DNA from: Ascarosepion bandense
Lineage: Eukaryota > Mollusca > Cephalopoda > Sepiida > Sepiidae
NCBI GenBank assembly: GCA_037127315.1
Contig: JBBBDQ010000225.1
Span: forward strand, 1,602,501 to 1,666,500
Reading direction: 5' to 3'
DNA: 64,000 nt
Made by a program: the position numbers and the translations under genes
Notes under the pieces: generated by a model
The model's input: only the letters and a program-made list of their open reading frames with translations
Database searches by the model: none
Told to the model about the DNA's origin: nothing
Part shown: positions 1 to 13,800 of the stretch, one piece after another
Layout: each line of letters opens with the position of its first letter
Position numbering within the stretch: the stretch's first letter is position 1

Positions 1-92
1 GTGACAAGGGCAGCAGTTTTGGAGGTAGATACTTGAAGAAGGTTGGGAGGGGAGCTTCCATCATGTAGGATTGAATATTGTCCCAGTCTCTT

Positions 93-540
93 AAGCTGAC
101 CAAGCATAGAAATGAGTACAATATGAGAACCAGTAATATGGAGTGCTAGAGAAAATCATTAGCATCAAAAGAATGAAATATGAACTCTGGTAAAAAATGG
201 TTACTGAAACATTAGGTTTATAAGTCCCAGAAATTCACATGCTATTGTCCTCAAGGACACATGGCTCAGTGGATATAGACATCAGTTAGTTCCAGTGACT
301 TGACCCAAAGAGTTATGAGTTCAGTGTCAGAACAAATAACTTAGAAGAGTTAAGTTAAAGGGAGATAATTCATGGCTATCAGAAGTGGTATTGCACATGG
401 AGTGAGAATGATCATAATAAAGGCTTTGGTTCTGAAGAAGGCTGGAGCTTACAATGGCTGAAATGATGTTAACATAGCAGCAAAGATGAGGACAATAGTT
501 CGAATAATGTAAATAGTGCAGAATCAATATACATTAGTAT
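93..540 (+). repeat. Penelope-associated tRNA-like terminal repeat, copy 1
   Basis: Starts with the decayed 3' coding end of a Penelope-like element (same text as 19085-19150), followed by a tRNA-like head at about 255-337 with box A TGGCTCAGTGGATA and box B GAGTTCAGTGTC. It ends in the shared tail GATGAGGACAATAGTTCG...AATGTAAATAG. Plus orientation. The first 92 bases look like the same kind of material but I cannot place them. Confidence 0.75.
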
Positions 541-1318
541 GCTAGTAAGCATGATCTACTTGTGACTCTGGCTACACCTCTAAAAATTTATCATATATGC
601 ATATCATCTGGTGTTAAAACTACAGTCAACATATATAGAACATAGCTCCCAATTTTACTAATGGAGTGACAGCACCTTGAACTGTTATGGATGGCAACAG
701 CAGTCTGACATGTACAGTGTCTTAAATCAAAATGGGGTTAAAAATCTGTACCCACAATATACAACTAAGAACCAAGAAATTGCTTGTCATACAAAATAGT
801 GTCTTTTTAGTCGAGGCTGGCAGGGAAGTACAAACAATTACCATATTTTGAGCACAATAAAGTTGACCAGATCTCAATCTTGATTCTCTTTTTAAACAGC
901 ACAGATTATAAATTCTTTACCAAAGGAAAACTTGGTTTTCTCGTTTGTCACCACATTCCAAATATATTTGTAATTTTAAATGCTGTGAAGAACCTTGCAT
1001 AATCTCCTAGGTCAAGTGATAATTGAATTTTTAAAAAATCTTTCATATAAAATTCCACAAAGAATAACCTTGTTTCTCCTGGATAAAATTAGCTAATATG
1101 GTAGGTAGCTACAAGATTCATTTTCACACTAGAAAGTGTTGATAGAGCAATCATTATTAAAATAGTTGATGCTAAATACATATAACATCATTTGATATGT
1201 TCTAAGAATCAATCTAAAAAGGAAAAATATGATAGATTAATTGAAAGTTTTAGGTATCTGTGAAATTTTAGTGTTTTAATTTCAATTTCTCTTCTTAATA
1301 CAATGAACCAAAGAAAGA
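541..1318. other. Upstream AT-rich sequence, no feature recognised
   Basis: No coding potential or repeat that I recognise. It may belong to the 5' flank or a 5' intron of the hexokinase gene. Confidence 0.5.
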
Positions 1319-1812
1319 TATCTAAATCTAAACTTATTTATAAATGGAACTTTGTGTGTGTGTGTATCCGTTACCTATAGACTTCAAAATGGCTGAACCG
1401 AATTTCTTGAAAATTTACACAGTTGTACTATAAGCGTCTGTGAGTGTTCTTAGCTAGGTTTTGTGTCGAGGTACCCCCGATAAATATCGAAAATCGATAC
1501 TTGAAAAAATCGTGTTATAGAAGGAATGGTCCAATTTTAATCAAATTTGATACACTCATAGACAAGGACATAAGAAACGATATTCATAAGTTTCAAGGTT
1601 GCAGTTCTTACAACAGTGCAGAAAATTGATAATATATAAAAGGCAAGATGTTTGTGTGTGTGTCTGTTTGTCTGTATGTCCTTTATACAAATCCACAATT
1701 TTTATCTGATTCTCACCAAACAAATATTCTTTAGTCTGATCTCCAGGACCATGTATTAGTTTTAAAGCTTTCATTACACCTGAGCAATGCTGGGCTATAC
1801 TGCTAGTTTTAC
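1319..1812 (-). repeat. Dispersed repeat R, copy A (inverted relative to copy B)
   Basis: About 490 bp. Read on the minus strand it begins near CAGTATAGCC and TGCTCAGGTGTAATGAAAGC, runs through TCAAATTTGATTAAAATTGG and a GGTTCAGCCATTTTGAAGTC stretch, and ends with a (CA)n run and AAAGTTCCATTTATAAATAA. The same text in the same order is at 57049-57543 on the plus strand. No intact reading frame and no recognised family. Confidence 0.75.
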
Positions 1813-2650
1813 CATAAATACTGATTTTATTATCAGCTACAGAAACTAATAGAGAATAAAAAGAATAGACATGAAATAATCTTGACAAATTACTTTGTCA
1901 TAAAGTACAGTAGTTTTTGATGCAATTTTGCTGCATTTTTGTGAAAAATATTTTAACTACTAAGTAAATTTTTTTAAATTGAAACCTCTAAAATTTAAAT
2001 TCACACCTGTAAAATTTAAATCTAAAATCTATCAAGGAAATTTCCTTGCCAAGTATCTTAATTTTGAAAAGCAACAAAAATTTTTATCAAATCAAGCCAA
2101 TTGGTTACTAATACATACATGTATTTTCAATATAAAGGTACATTTTGTTAAAATAAAAAATGTTTATTAATTTTTATCATAAAAGAAAGTTATTTCAAGA
2201 TGATCCCAAGAAGTATATAAAAAACTTAATGAGAAACTTTCATATTTTCTTCCTATCAAAGAAATTTTATATTAAATTTATTAGGATTTACTTTCAGAGA
2301 TTATTTTGCCTCCTTTAAATACATAATTTCTTTTATTTGCATTTATTGGAATCATAATTATAATTTTCATTCACAAAATGTTATATCTAATAATTTTCTT
2401 TGCATTAGTTCTCTAGGTTGATAAGGAATTTAGTCTCTTCTGTCACCTTTTAATTACGTTATTTAACACCCATCTCTTCTTGCCATATCAGTCTTACTTA
2501 ACAAACAGAATGAAACTTATGAACGATACAGATGGGAAATAATTATTATCAATTAACAATAGAAATATCAGTAATTAAGAGTGCAACTCATATTTTAGTT
2601 AATTTTTCTCATTTTTTACACATTTCATATTTTACAGTTTTTGTTTTCAG
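1813..2650. other. Hexokinase 5' flank or 5' intron
   Basis: Very AT-rich. No gene, tRNA or known repeat recognised. It ends in the polypyrimidine tract and acceptor of hexokinase coding exon 1. Confidence 0.5.
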
Positions 2651-2732
2651 TGTTTTGAAAAAGATGTCTTTGACAATGGAAATTAGGATGGAAAAGCTTC
2701 ACAATCTTTTTAGCAAAGAACATTTAATTCAG
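2651..2732 (+). CDS. HK: Hexokinase exon 1 (first coding exon; ATG at 2664)
   Basis: A pyrimidine-rich acceptor ending at 2650 and a donor gtaagc at 2733 bound this exon. The ATG at 2664 gives residues 1-23, an N-terminal helix rich in Lys, Met and His. The frame is open upstream of 2651 with no stop, so a start further 5' cannot be excluded. The acceptor makes the spliced model more likely. Ends in phase 0. Confidence 0.8.
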
Positions 2733-5700
2733 GTAAGCATTACTAGTTTGTCTAATGTAAATTGAATATTTAAATAAAGAACAAATATTTGCACCTAATT
2801 TTCTTTTTCATTAGAAAAAATTTTGCAGGAATAAAAAGAATTAAAATAAGGACAGATTTCTAATTATTCCTGAGTTTGGTCTTAAAATCTCTGTGCAGAT
2901 GTTTACCATATTCTGATATTATTTCTGTACAAGGACCTGATATTTTATTTCTTTATATGCAGATTAAATCTATATTTTCTATGTTTGTGCTGAGTGAAGT
3001 TCAACTCAAAGATATTTCTGCCACATGTGAACAGAATATGCAATATGGCAGCAGCAGAGATGTTGAAATCCGCAAGAAAACAACTTTATTAATGGAGAAT
3101 ACCTTTATACGCAGAAATCTCAGTGGAAATGGTAGGTCAAGTGTATCATAAAAATTAGATCTTTTAAATCTATTTCATTGTTGATAAGTGGTTTGCAGAT
3201 GATTTTTCAGTGTTTTAAATAACATTCTTAAATCAAATTTAATAAGAGTTTAAATTTACACCTGTGCTACTGAAACAAAGCTTTTAAATATATTTATTAT
3301 ATATAATCTATAAAATTTAAAATGCGAGTCCTTCTCAAGAAATTATTGTACAAGTATACCTCACCTTACATCATTAATTTGTTCTAGGAAAAGCAACTTA
3401 AGTTGAAAAATGACTTAATTTGAATTTACTTGTCTCCAAATTTACTTGTCACTAGGTTAAACCTCAAATAACCTGATGTAATGAATATGCATGCACCTTG
3501 GTTCCCCCTCACAGTAATGTGATTGGCTGGTCTCAGCCATATATATAGACAAAGGCTAAGATGCAGAGAGGTCTACATCTATAGGTCTACTGCTAGAGGT
3601 TTACAGGTCTTTGACCAGAAATCTACCACTAGAGGTCTACGTCTATTGACTACACCTACATCTCAGGATACTGCATACAACGAGTACCATTCATTACGTT
3701 TACATACTAGATTGTCCTACCTGGTTGCATTTGCCTAAACTGCTTAACTACCTCAAATGATATATATATATATATATCCCTTCCTGGGATCAGTTGGTGA
3801 CAAAGAATTCAAAACGAGTTCACAAGAAAAAAATAATAATCGACAACACTTACTAATGAAACATGTTAGAAAGATTCATTGACACTTACAGAAAGTAAGT
3901 TTTACCTTATTTTTTGTTTGAACACTTACTAACAAGAATGTTAAAAAAGGAAAAACTTGGCAACACAAACGATGCTGAAGGACAAAAATATTAGATCAAG
4001 AATCCTCACTATCATGGAACAGGATCCGAAGATTATGCTACAAAAAGTAACGGAAGAATGTCAGCAACTTATAAACATAAGAAAAGATAATACTCAGATT
4101 GAGGAGAAAAGCAATTTAACAAGTACAAACTGTAAGACAACAGAAGTGGATACAGAATAAAGAAAGAAAAATTATATGCAGTTTGTGTGGAGGACAGCAT
4201 ATAAAGAAGGATTGTTTCTTTAGGGATAAAATATATTTTAATTGTGGGCATGTAGGCCATAGAAGTTTTCATTGTTGGGCAAATAAAAGCAAAGTTGAAA
4301 ACAAATATGAATGTAGTTTGGTTGAAAAACAAAATTGAAGAGGGTAAAAAAAAAATACCTCAATGTAAAAATAAATGGACAGACCGTAAAATTATTAGTC
4401 AATTCAGTAAGTGATATCTTGGTAATAAACAAGAAAACATGGAAAAAAATTAGTTACCCACCATTGACTAACACAGACAAAATTGCTAGGGGAGTGTCAG
4501 GAAAAAGACATAAGCTTAAAGGTGAATTAAAATGTAACATTTCATTCATGGGAAAAATTCATAAATCAAAAGTATATGTGCTCCCTGGTTCAGAAAACCT
4601 CTTTGGTTTAGACTGGATAGTATTGTTTAACTTGTGGGAATTACCAGTAAATGCTTTCTGTAATTAGGTTAACGTCATGGAGAAGGATAAGATGAAGAAA
4701 ACAAAGGTTTATTGTGGATTTGAGAAACGAATTCCCTCAAGTCTTTTCAGAAGGACTAGGTCTGTGCACAAAAACAGAAATCAGCTTCGAATGGAAAGAA
4801 AATGTGAAACCAATTTTTAGACCAAAGAGAAAAACCCATTTTCAGCACTAGACACGATAAATGATGAATTAGAAAGGTTGGAGAAAAGTAGCATAATTTT
4901 GAAAGTCAATTAAACAGAGGTAGAATGTTTTCAAAGTTGGACTTGTCGGAGGATTACCTTCAGGTTAAAGTCAGTTAAGAATGTTCAAAGTACCTGACAA
5001 TAAACATGCATCAAGGGATGTTTAAACTAAATTGTCTGCCATTTAGATTGATGGTAGCTCCAAGCCTATACCTGCAAATAATGGACACAATTTTAACTGG
5101 TATGGCATATGCAACTGCATATTTAGATGATATTTTGATTAAAAGTGAAAACAAGGCCCAACACAAAACGCATATTAGAGCAGTATTTCAGAGAATTGAG
5201 GAATACGAACTCAAGCTGAGTGCTGAAAAATGCAAGTTCTTCTTAAAGAAAATAAAATATTTAGGGTAGATAATTGACAGTAAATGAAGAAAACTGGATA
5301 CAGAAAGGGCTGAGGTTATAAAAAATATGCAAGCACCTGATAATGTGACTAAACTCCAGGCGTTCTTGGGATTAGTAAGCTACTATAGCAATTATATGAC
5401 AAAAGTATATAATATGAAAGCTCCTTTAAATGAGTTGTTGAAAAAGGGCACAAAGTGGATATGGTCGAAAGAATGCAAACATGCTTTTAAAAAAAATAAA
5501 AAGCTGTCTCTTATCAGCCCTATTATTAGTGCATTTCGACCCAAAGAGGAAAATTATTGTAGCAGCAGATGCCAGTGATGAGGGACTAGGTGCTGTATTG
5601 CTTCATGAATTCGAGGAGGGATCTACGAAGCCAATAGCACATGCCTCCAGAATGTTACTGCTCGCTGAACAAAGTTACAACCAAATTGAAAAAGAGAGTT

Positions 5701-8700
5701 TAGCAATAATCTATGTTATGAAAAGATTTCACAGGTTTCTATACGGAAGAGAGTTTATTCTGCAAACAGATCACAAACCACTGTTATCAATATTTGGGGG
5801 GAAAAAGTACACCAACTCACATGGCAAATCGACTACAGTGTTGGGGTGTAATTCTATTGAATTATAATTTCAAAATAGAATATGTGTCTTCAAAAAAGCT
5901 GAGTTACGTTGATGGATCATCAAGATTAATACCTGAATATATGGAACCATTGGAAGAAACAGTAATAACGGTGCTAAGAGATGAAAGTGAATTGTCAAGT
6001 CTGGTGTGCAACACTATTAGTGAACTACTGGTTATGCTAGAAGATGTGAAAAAAGCAGGGGAGAACAATGGTTTCATTAAAAAAACGGAAAAGCAAGTCT
6101 GGTTGACCAAAAATCTAAAAAAGGAAATAGTGTGTCACTGTTTTCAATCTGCAATCAAGTATTACTATACACAGATAGAGTTGTAATACTGGCTACTCTG
6201 CAAAAGAAAATTCTAAGAGAATTTCATACTGGCCATCCAGGGATTTTGAGAATGAAATCTCTAATGAGAAGCTATACCCATTGGCTGAGGATGGACCAAG
6301 ACATAGAAAACTTGGCAGCAAGGGATCCACTGGTAAAGATTCAACCATGGCCAAAGACAGATGTCTCATGAACTCGATTGCATATCGACTATGAAGGGCC
6401 CATAAATAGATTTTACTATCAGTTTCACTAAGTGGCCGGTAATTGTTAAGTGCAGACATCTGACTGCAACAAATACAATAAACACACTTGATGAAATTTT
6501 TAGTCACTTTGGTCTCCCTAAAACTTTAGTCAGCAACAACGGAACGCAGTTTATGGGAAAAGAATTCAAGGAATTCTGTTCATCATTGTCTATTGATCAT
6601 GTGACAATGTCAGTATATCATCCAAGATCAAATGGACAGGTAGAACAATTTATGGACACCTTTAAACGAGCATTAAAGAAAAGACAAGGTGTGGACACAA
6701 ATGAAAGAACTATTCAAAAATTTTTGGTAGTATACAGAATCATGTAAACCCAAATACGTCAGGATTATCACCAGCAGAGTTAATGTTTTCTTTGACAGGC
6801 TGTTGCCTAGTCTGGCAAAGAAAACTGCTAAAATAGAAAACCAGATGACTAAAGCATATAAACCAGATGACAAAGTTTTTTTTCAAGAACTTTAGGGCTG
6901 GAAAAATGTATTGGAAAGAATTATAACGAAAAGAATTGGACAGGCCATATATGACATAAAAGGGGAAAAATTTTGGTGCAAAAACTATTGAAATCAATTG
7001 AGACCCAGACACACTACAGATGTCATGGAAAATACTGAAGAAATTCCAAAGGAAGTCCTGTATGACAAATTTGAAATTCTCATTCCTGCAAGTCAACATT
7101 TGCCAATGGAGGTATTCCCGACCTCAAGGCCAGAGGTACCAGTGTGTCAAACACCACCACAGCAAGGAGGATTGAGGCAAAAAAAAATTAGGAAAAAAGT
7201 TGATCGATTATGTCCAGATCCTAAAAAGAAAAATTCTGAAGCTAAATTTCACGGGAAAATTTAGCTCAGTGGGAGGTGAAGTAATGAATATGCATACACC
7301 TTGGTTCCTCTCACAGTAATGTGACTGGATGGTGTCAGCCATAAATATAGACAAAGGCGAGGACACAGAGAGGTCTACATCCCTAGGTCTACTGCTAGAG
7401 GTCTACAGGCCTATGACTATTGGTCTATGTCTATTGATTATGTCTACATCTGAGGATACTGCATACGACGAGTACCATACATTACGTTTACATACTAGAT
7501 TGTCCTACCCGGTTACATTTGCCTTAACTACCTCGAATGATATATATATCCCTTCCCAGGACATATCATAACCATTCCCAGTTCTGTATTTTATTTATAA
7601 ATGCATTTTTAATAATATATTTTAAGCTTACAAATAAATTTTAGTTTTTAATATAGTACAGAAAAAAATCATCTAAATTTATAAATACATGTACATACAT
7701 ACTTGGAAATGTAGATGTTTACAATTTGGCAATCTTTACAGTACATTTCAAACTCTTTATTTGTGAATGGGGTTTGCTCTAAGACGTTATAAAATAAAAT
7801 GATTTTGTAAGGTTAAATAACAAATACAGTTATTCAAATTATTTTCTGAAAGTAGAAAATAAACTAATTTATGTTAAATTTACCAATTACATTCAATTTG
7901 TTTATTTAAATTGTGGACCAAGATAGCTTTTATTCTTATTTATTGTACAGTAACATGATTTTATGTGTTTTTAACACTTTTCTAGTGATATCACAACTTC
8001 AATAATTGTGGCAGACAGATGTAAAGTTGAAAAAAATTGACTTAAACTTGATTTGTATTTTTCTATATATTTTTTTGAAAAACGACGTATAATTGAGAAT
8101 GATTTAACTCAAAACAACATAAACCAAAAGGTATAACTGTATTGTAACAAACTTTTTAAAAAATATAGATTTAATGTTTTGCACTTGAAAATCTTCTGAA
8201 CATTTTTATTATTACTTTTTTTTCTTAGACTGCTTTGTTTCTATTGAAACAATTGGAAATTCTTGTTTTTATTCCTTATCGATTTTTAAAATAGTTTCTT
8301 ACAATTAAATCTTCGAAATTTTTTTTTTCTTTAATCAGAGAACGGAATCTATCTTGGATTAGATCTTGGTGGGACTAATTTCAGAGTAGTGAGAATGAAA
8401 TTTGTAGAAGGAACTGCAAAGACAACACTCAAATATTACAAAATTCCTGATGAATGTTTCACAGGTCCTTGTCACTTGGTAAGTCAACACTGAATATCTT
8501 ACAAAAATGTGTACTTTTCTGATGGATCAGATCAGTGTAAAATTGATAATCATTTTGGTAAGATTGTTAAATTCTTTTTATTTTGTGTTTTATGTAACAT
8601 TTTCAGCCTTTTCAAAACTAAAATAGAATCATAAGAATTAAAGTTGATATTTTATCTTGGACACATTTGATTGACCTAATGCCTGCAGATGACAGTAGTT

Positions 8701-10819
8701 TTTATCATTGCAGTTCTATGACTCAGTTGTAATTTCTGCTACAGTGGGTTAAGAAGATTCCTTTGGCTTTGTTATAACAAAGATTTGTTCTAAGATTTTC
8801 ATTTTTGTTAATAAGCAATCATCTAAAAAATAAATGGACGGTTGAAATTTCTTGCAAGTTCAATGAAACAATTTTGTGATTACTTTCATTGAGAAAATAC
8901 TCAATAAAAGCAAGAGTAAAATTTCTTAACTAAAACCACATTATTTTGAATGACAGTAAAGATGATCCAAACATTTTAATTGTACTTATAACAGATGTGA
9001 ATGCCTTAACATTTTCCAGGATAAATAATTTTTGAGTAATATAAAATTAGTGATATTATTTAAGAAGTGTAAATAGAGGAAGTCCCTCTTTGCTTATTTA
9101 GAAAAGAAGAAAGAGAAAATGAATTAATTGCTTTCCTGTTTGATTACTTTGAGAGGGAGTGAAGGAGTCAAAGAGTGATACACAGAGAAAAGCAGAATTT
9201 TCACTGCTTGCCTTCCAGCCATATTATTGCTCTTATATTTTCTCCTGAAGAGCTAATTTTTTTTATTGCTCTGTGCAGCTATGATCAAAGACTTTCTTAT
9301 TCAAAGGACTTAAACTTTCACCATAGAGTTGGACAGGTTTAGATGGAAAATAGGCATTTAGTCAATTTCCAAATTCTTTTTATTGCTGGTCATGGTTTAT
9401 TTCATATGATTATTTGGTACTGAAGAGTATATATAGAATGTCTGGTGACCCTAATGTCATATCAGAAGTTACTTTTTACTGCTTTTTAAAAATATTTAAC
9501 CTATGAAAGTATTCTTGATCCCTTCTTAAGATCTGGATTCAGTCATGCAACCACTACCCAAAATTTTCTTCTTGCCCACTTTACATTTGGAGCAAAAAAG
9601 AGCAATTAACAAAGTTTACTTTTTCTAATAAAAATGGTAAAATTTTCATCCATTCCAATGCTTTAAAATTTAATTCTAAATATTTAAATTGTTTTTAAAA
9701 GTTATGTAAAAAAGTAAACTATTAACATTAAAATATTTTGTTAGAATGCAGCTTCACTTCATTTTAAAAAAAAGTTATCTAGGTACCTTCAAAGATTTGC
9801 AAAAAAAATGAGCGTACATGATGAAAAAATGCCTAGAATTTAATAAAAACAAAATTTTATCATCAAAATCTTTGTCTTAAGAGGAAAGACCAAAGAATTT
9901 TTCAATGTAAAATTATTTTTAATCCTTTTTAGAACCTTTGAAATTTTAATTAAAAATCTTGTTTTTCTGATTATTATGGGAAATTTTTTGGCAGTGAAAA
10001 ATACATTGATTTACAAAGCATACTCACAGGACAGATAGAGAAAAAGAGTCAGGGTAAAGCAAAGCATGACATACTCAATGAGCTTGAGCAAATGGATGGC
10101 AAAGTAGGGTTTGGGAGGGCAACAAGAGAAAGGCTGTTAAGAGCTACAAGGGATAGGGAGATCGCTTACTTTAAGGTACACAGCACATAGAAGAAGAAGA
10201 AGAAGAATTAATTTTTACAAGAATTGTTTCCATTTTTTAAAAAATTTAATTAGAATAATTCATATGCTTTTAAAATCTTTTAAAATTCTGTATTAATTTA
10301 CTATAAAATAATAGCTATTAATTAAAGTGTATTAACTAATAATAATTACAAAAGCTTACTACAATTCAGTGATTCTCAGTATTTTGAAAAGAAGTTTGAA
10401 TTTTTTTGTGTGTTTAAACATAAATTTCCCAAACATTATGCTATCAATAAGTGTGGCAACACCTCATAAAAACATCCACCTCTGTTAAAAATATGCTTTT
10501 CTAAGATATATAAAACAGTAAGTAATATCTTTTCAATTCAGATTAGTTAAGCTTTAAATCAGTTAAATCAGTTATTTCTCAAATAAACTTTCAGAAAAGT
10601 ATATATTTTATTTCTGAAAGATTTTTTAATAAAGAGAATTATGTGTTGACAGATTTGTCAATATAGATGATTTTATTGATAATTAAATGAACAAACTTTT
10701 CCAACCTATTTAAATTCGGTTTTGAAATACAGCAAAGTATTGTTTATTGGAAATATTAAATTTTAAGCTTATAGCTTGAAGTTAAAACTAAAACAAAAGC
10801 TTCAAGAAAAACCTTATTT

Positions 10820-10855
<36 letters not shown>

Positions 10856-13800
10856 TGGTAGTTACTATAAATTTTTTGTAGTACTTACTATAAATTTGTG
10901 GTGTGGAGGAAGTACCTACTATAAATTTATGACCTAGTAACATTTTTCACATTTTCATTTACCTGCAGGATGGCAAAAAAGTCAACCATCTCAATTTCCT
11001 CTCTATTTTCTTGACTTTTTACAACAAGAAACTTAAAAGAGAAGAACATTAGCATTCTTGGAAAAGAGAAATCAAAGATTGAAATGAAAATCAAAACAAA
11101 AGTGGGCAACAAGAAATGTCATTGTTATTTTGATTCCAAGTATTATAGAATTAAAATAATCACATACAGTATGAGTTGATGACATGATGACCCATTTTGA
11201 ACAAATTGTTCAATTTTCCATGTCTGCTAATTTGTCAATATAAGAACACATTGACAGCTACTGACTGCTGCAATTTGAACAATTAAATTGCAGCTTTGAG
11301 TTGAGACACAAAAAATCTCAGAACAATCTGAATTCCATAATTACTCAGAAAATCTTTGGTTGATACTGAATTGGAAAGCAGCTTTGGTTCAGTTACATGA
11401 TAGATCATAAATGCATTTCTCACATTAAAATTAGTCTGTATCACATTCACAGATTAGAGGGGGGATAATTTTCTGGTAGGTGGCATAAACTGTATGTCCT
11501 GGTTCCCAAGTCACTCTTTGCCACTGACTTGTAGAAATAAGTAAGAATATTTAATAAATCTTGTAGGAAATGTGTGGAAAATAAATTGTAATGTGGAACA
11601 TGTAGAATTATTTTGTGACACTATCTCCCACGGTGATACTTTCCCTTCTCCCGCAGGGATACTTTCCTTTGGTTGGTTCAAAACAATGGAGAGAGAAATT
11701 GATATTGGTGATATTGTTAATGTTTTATTGTGTCACGCGATGTGAACTTAGGAAAAAAATAATAATTTTAGTACCATCAAGTGCTTCTAAAAACACGGGA
11801 GCATAAAATTTAATTATTTTATGAAAATAATCATTTTTCTTCTATCATGTTTTTATAAATATCGCCGCTTTTATATTCAATATAAATTTCCCTGGCTTTG
11901 GAGTTAAAATGTTGATTCCGCTAATATGCAAAACGTGTAGACAACAAGTGTTAGAGTGATTTGATAAGGTCACCCGAAGGCCAAGGCCACTGTTGAACAC
12001 AACAGTCCAAAATAACCCGACCTGAATTCAGTTCGATGTGAGTTGGCATAATCACATTGGTCGAGCTAAGACATCTGCAAATCAAGTGGGCGAAGACCGA
12101 TTTTCATTGGCCAAAGACTGTGAGCCGGCCGGATCCCCAGGGAGGATCGAAATTGGTTATAATGATAGATGCTCGACACGAAAAGTGCAGTTGGGTGACA
12201 GTTTTTGAGTTTGGAAGCAGTTTGTTCAGATTTCGGGCAGAGAGCCACACCGCCACATTTTCCACCAGCGCCGCCCCCGATTCAGCACGTTCCGTCAGAT
12301 TCCGTTAAAGAACCCGAAAGAACTTTGCTGTTTTAGAAGTACATTTCAACGCTAACGAAACTTAGACAAAATATTTCATTTAACGATTGGAAGCTATAAT
12401 GCTTTTGGCAAACTTTCTCTCTCCATTACAACCAGCATCTTAAACAACTGTATATCATTTCCGACAAATGCATATCATTTTCAACAACTGTATTCCTGGG
12501 AAAAGAAAGACATTGTTTTTTTTTTTTCTTATATAAAGACATTCTTCATAGCTATCCAGGTGTGTTCGGCTTGTTCGTTTATTTTATTAATTTTTTTTTT
12601 GGTGTCATGTTTATTTTTTTTTCGAACCACAAGTGTACACCAGTGTCCGGACTGGCTAAAAGGGATGACTATTAAGATTGCAAGATGAGACCTCTGGGAT
12701 CTAATCACAACGTGGGACAGTGGCCCGTTGTTGCAAAAGACGTCCTGTAATCCAGCTTTTGTGGCGACATCATCGGACGGGATCGTCCTGACCAGCGACA
12801 GTGACCAAACCAACCATACGACCGGGTGGCAGTGTCACAACTGGGATCGTCATAACCGTCAGCGAGAGCAAGTGTCACATTAGACAGCCAGCCAGCCAGC
12901 CAGCCAGCCAGCCTGAAGCATCACATCTGGTGCCGTTTCAGCCAGGATCTGGCCTGAGGGCTGCCGTGCCCTGTGCAGTGTTATAATTTAACAAAGTAAT
13001 AGATTATTATCCTAATAGACATTGTTTAATATTGGGTTTTATGATTTCATAAGTAATGAACAGTTATTTGACTGAAGTTAACAAATTGTCTGTTTAAAGG
13101 TATCCTCGGAAAATTTCATAATTTCCAAGGGATGGATATTCAAATTTATAAATAGAGAATAATTTTATATACAGAAATCTCAGTGGAAATAATACAAAAT
13201 ATAGAATATAAAAATCAGTTCATTCAAGTTTATTACTCTAATGTGAATTGGCTAAGAAATGATTTTTCAAGGTTTTAAATTACAAATTCTTAAATTATGT
13301 CTGTATATTCTCATATTAATTGAAAAATTAAATTTCCTGATATATAGTATAGACAGGAACCAAAGCTTCATCTTCTAGAATAAATACAAAGTTTTGACTT
13401 GAATTTCAATAAGACAGTAGATGACTATTCCAAGGCTTTATGCACCAGCTAGAATAAAGTTGTTTTTTCCCCTGTTATCATTTTCTGTATGGTCCTGAAA
13501 ATTGTTGCTTGTGTACCATCATATATTCATGAATCAGTCAGTTAAGTGCCATACATGATACACACTTGGGCAATCATGTCTCGAAAGAGACATGACTGAC
13601 TGGGTAGATTTTCCCACAGTAAGTTGATATTACTTTCTGTGGTAGACTGGTTACCTACCAAGTCTATGGAACCCAATCTCCTCTGCTATTAACCAATCAC
13701 ATATGTGAATGCAACGAATTCAACTGGAATCCGAACTCAGTTCTTCGATTTCTCATTTTGAGCTGATATCCACTGCATCACAACAGACATTCTCATTCAT

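Larger units (their letters stand above)
3469..7573 (+). mobile_element. Full-length, inactive Ty3/Gypsy LTR retrotransposon
   Basis: LTRs at 3474-3792 and 7277-7568 are flanked by an exact 5-bp target duplication TAACC (3469-3473 and 7569-7573). A candidate primer-binding site GTTGGTGACAAAG follows the 5' LTR, and a purine tract GGGAGG precedes the 3' LTR. Internal order is gag with zinc knuckle, protease, RT, RNase H, integrase, which defines Ty3/Gypsy. Every domain is broken by stops and frameshifts, so it cannot move by itself. It sits in hexokinase intron 2 in sense orientation. Confidence 0.95.

Noticed and set aside
255..337. Functional tRNA gene in the first terminal repeat
   Set aside because: Box A and box B are present but the acceptor and anticodon stems do not close, and the same text recurs many times, so it is a SINE-like head.
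4069..4432. Minus-strand frames of about 64-87 codons rich in Phe and Leu
   Set aside because: Shadows of the plus-strand Gypsy gag/protease; composition only reflects A-rich sense sequence.
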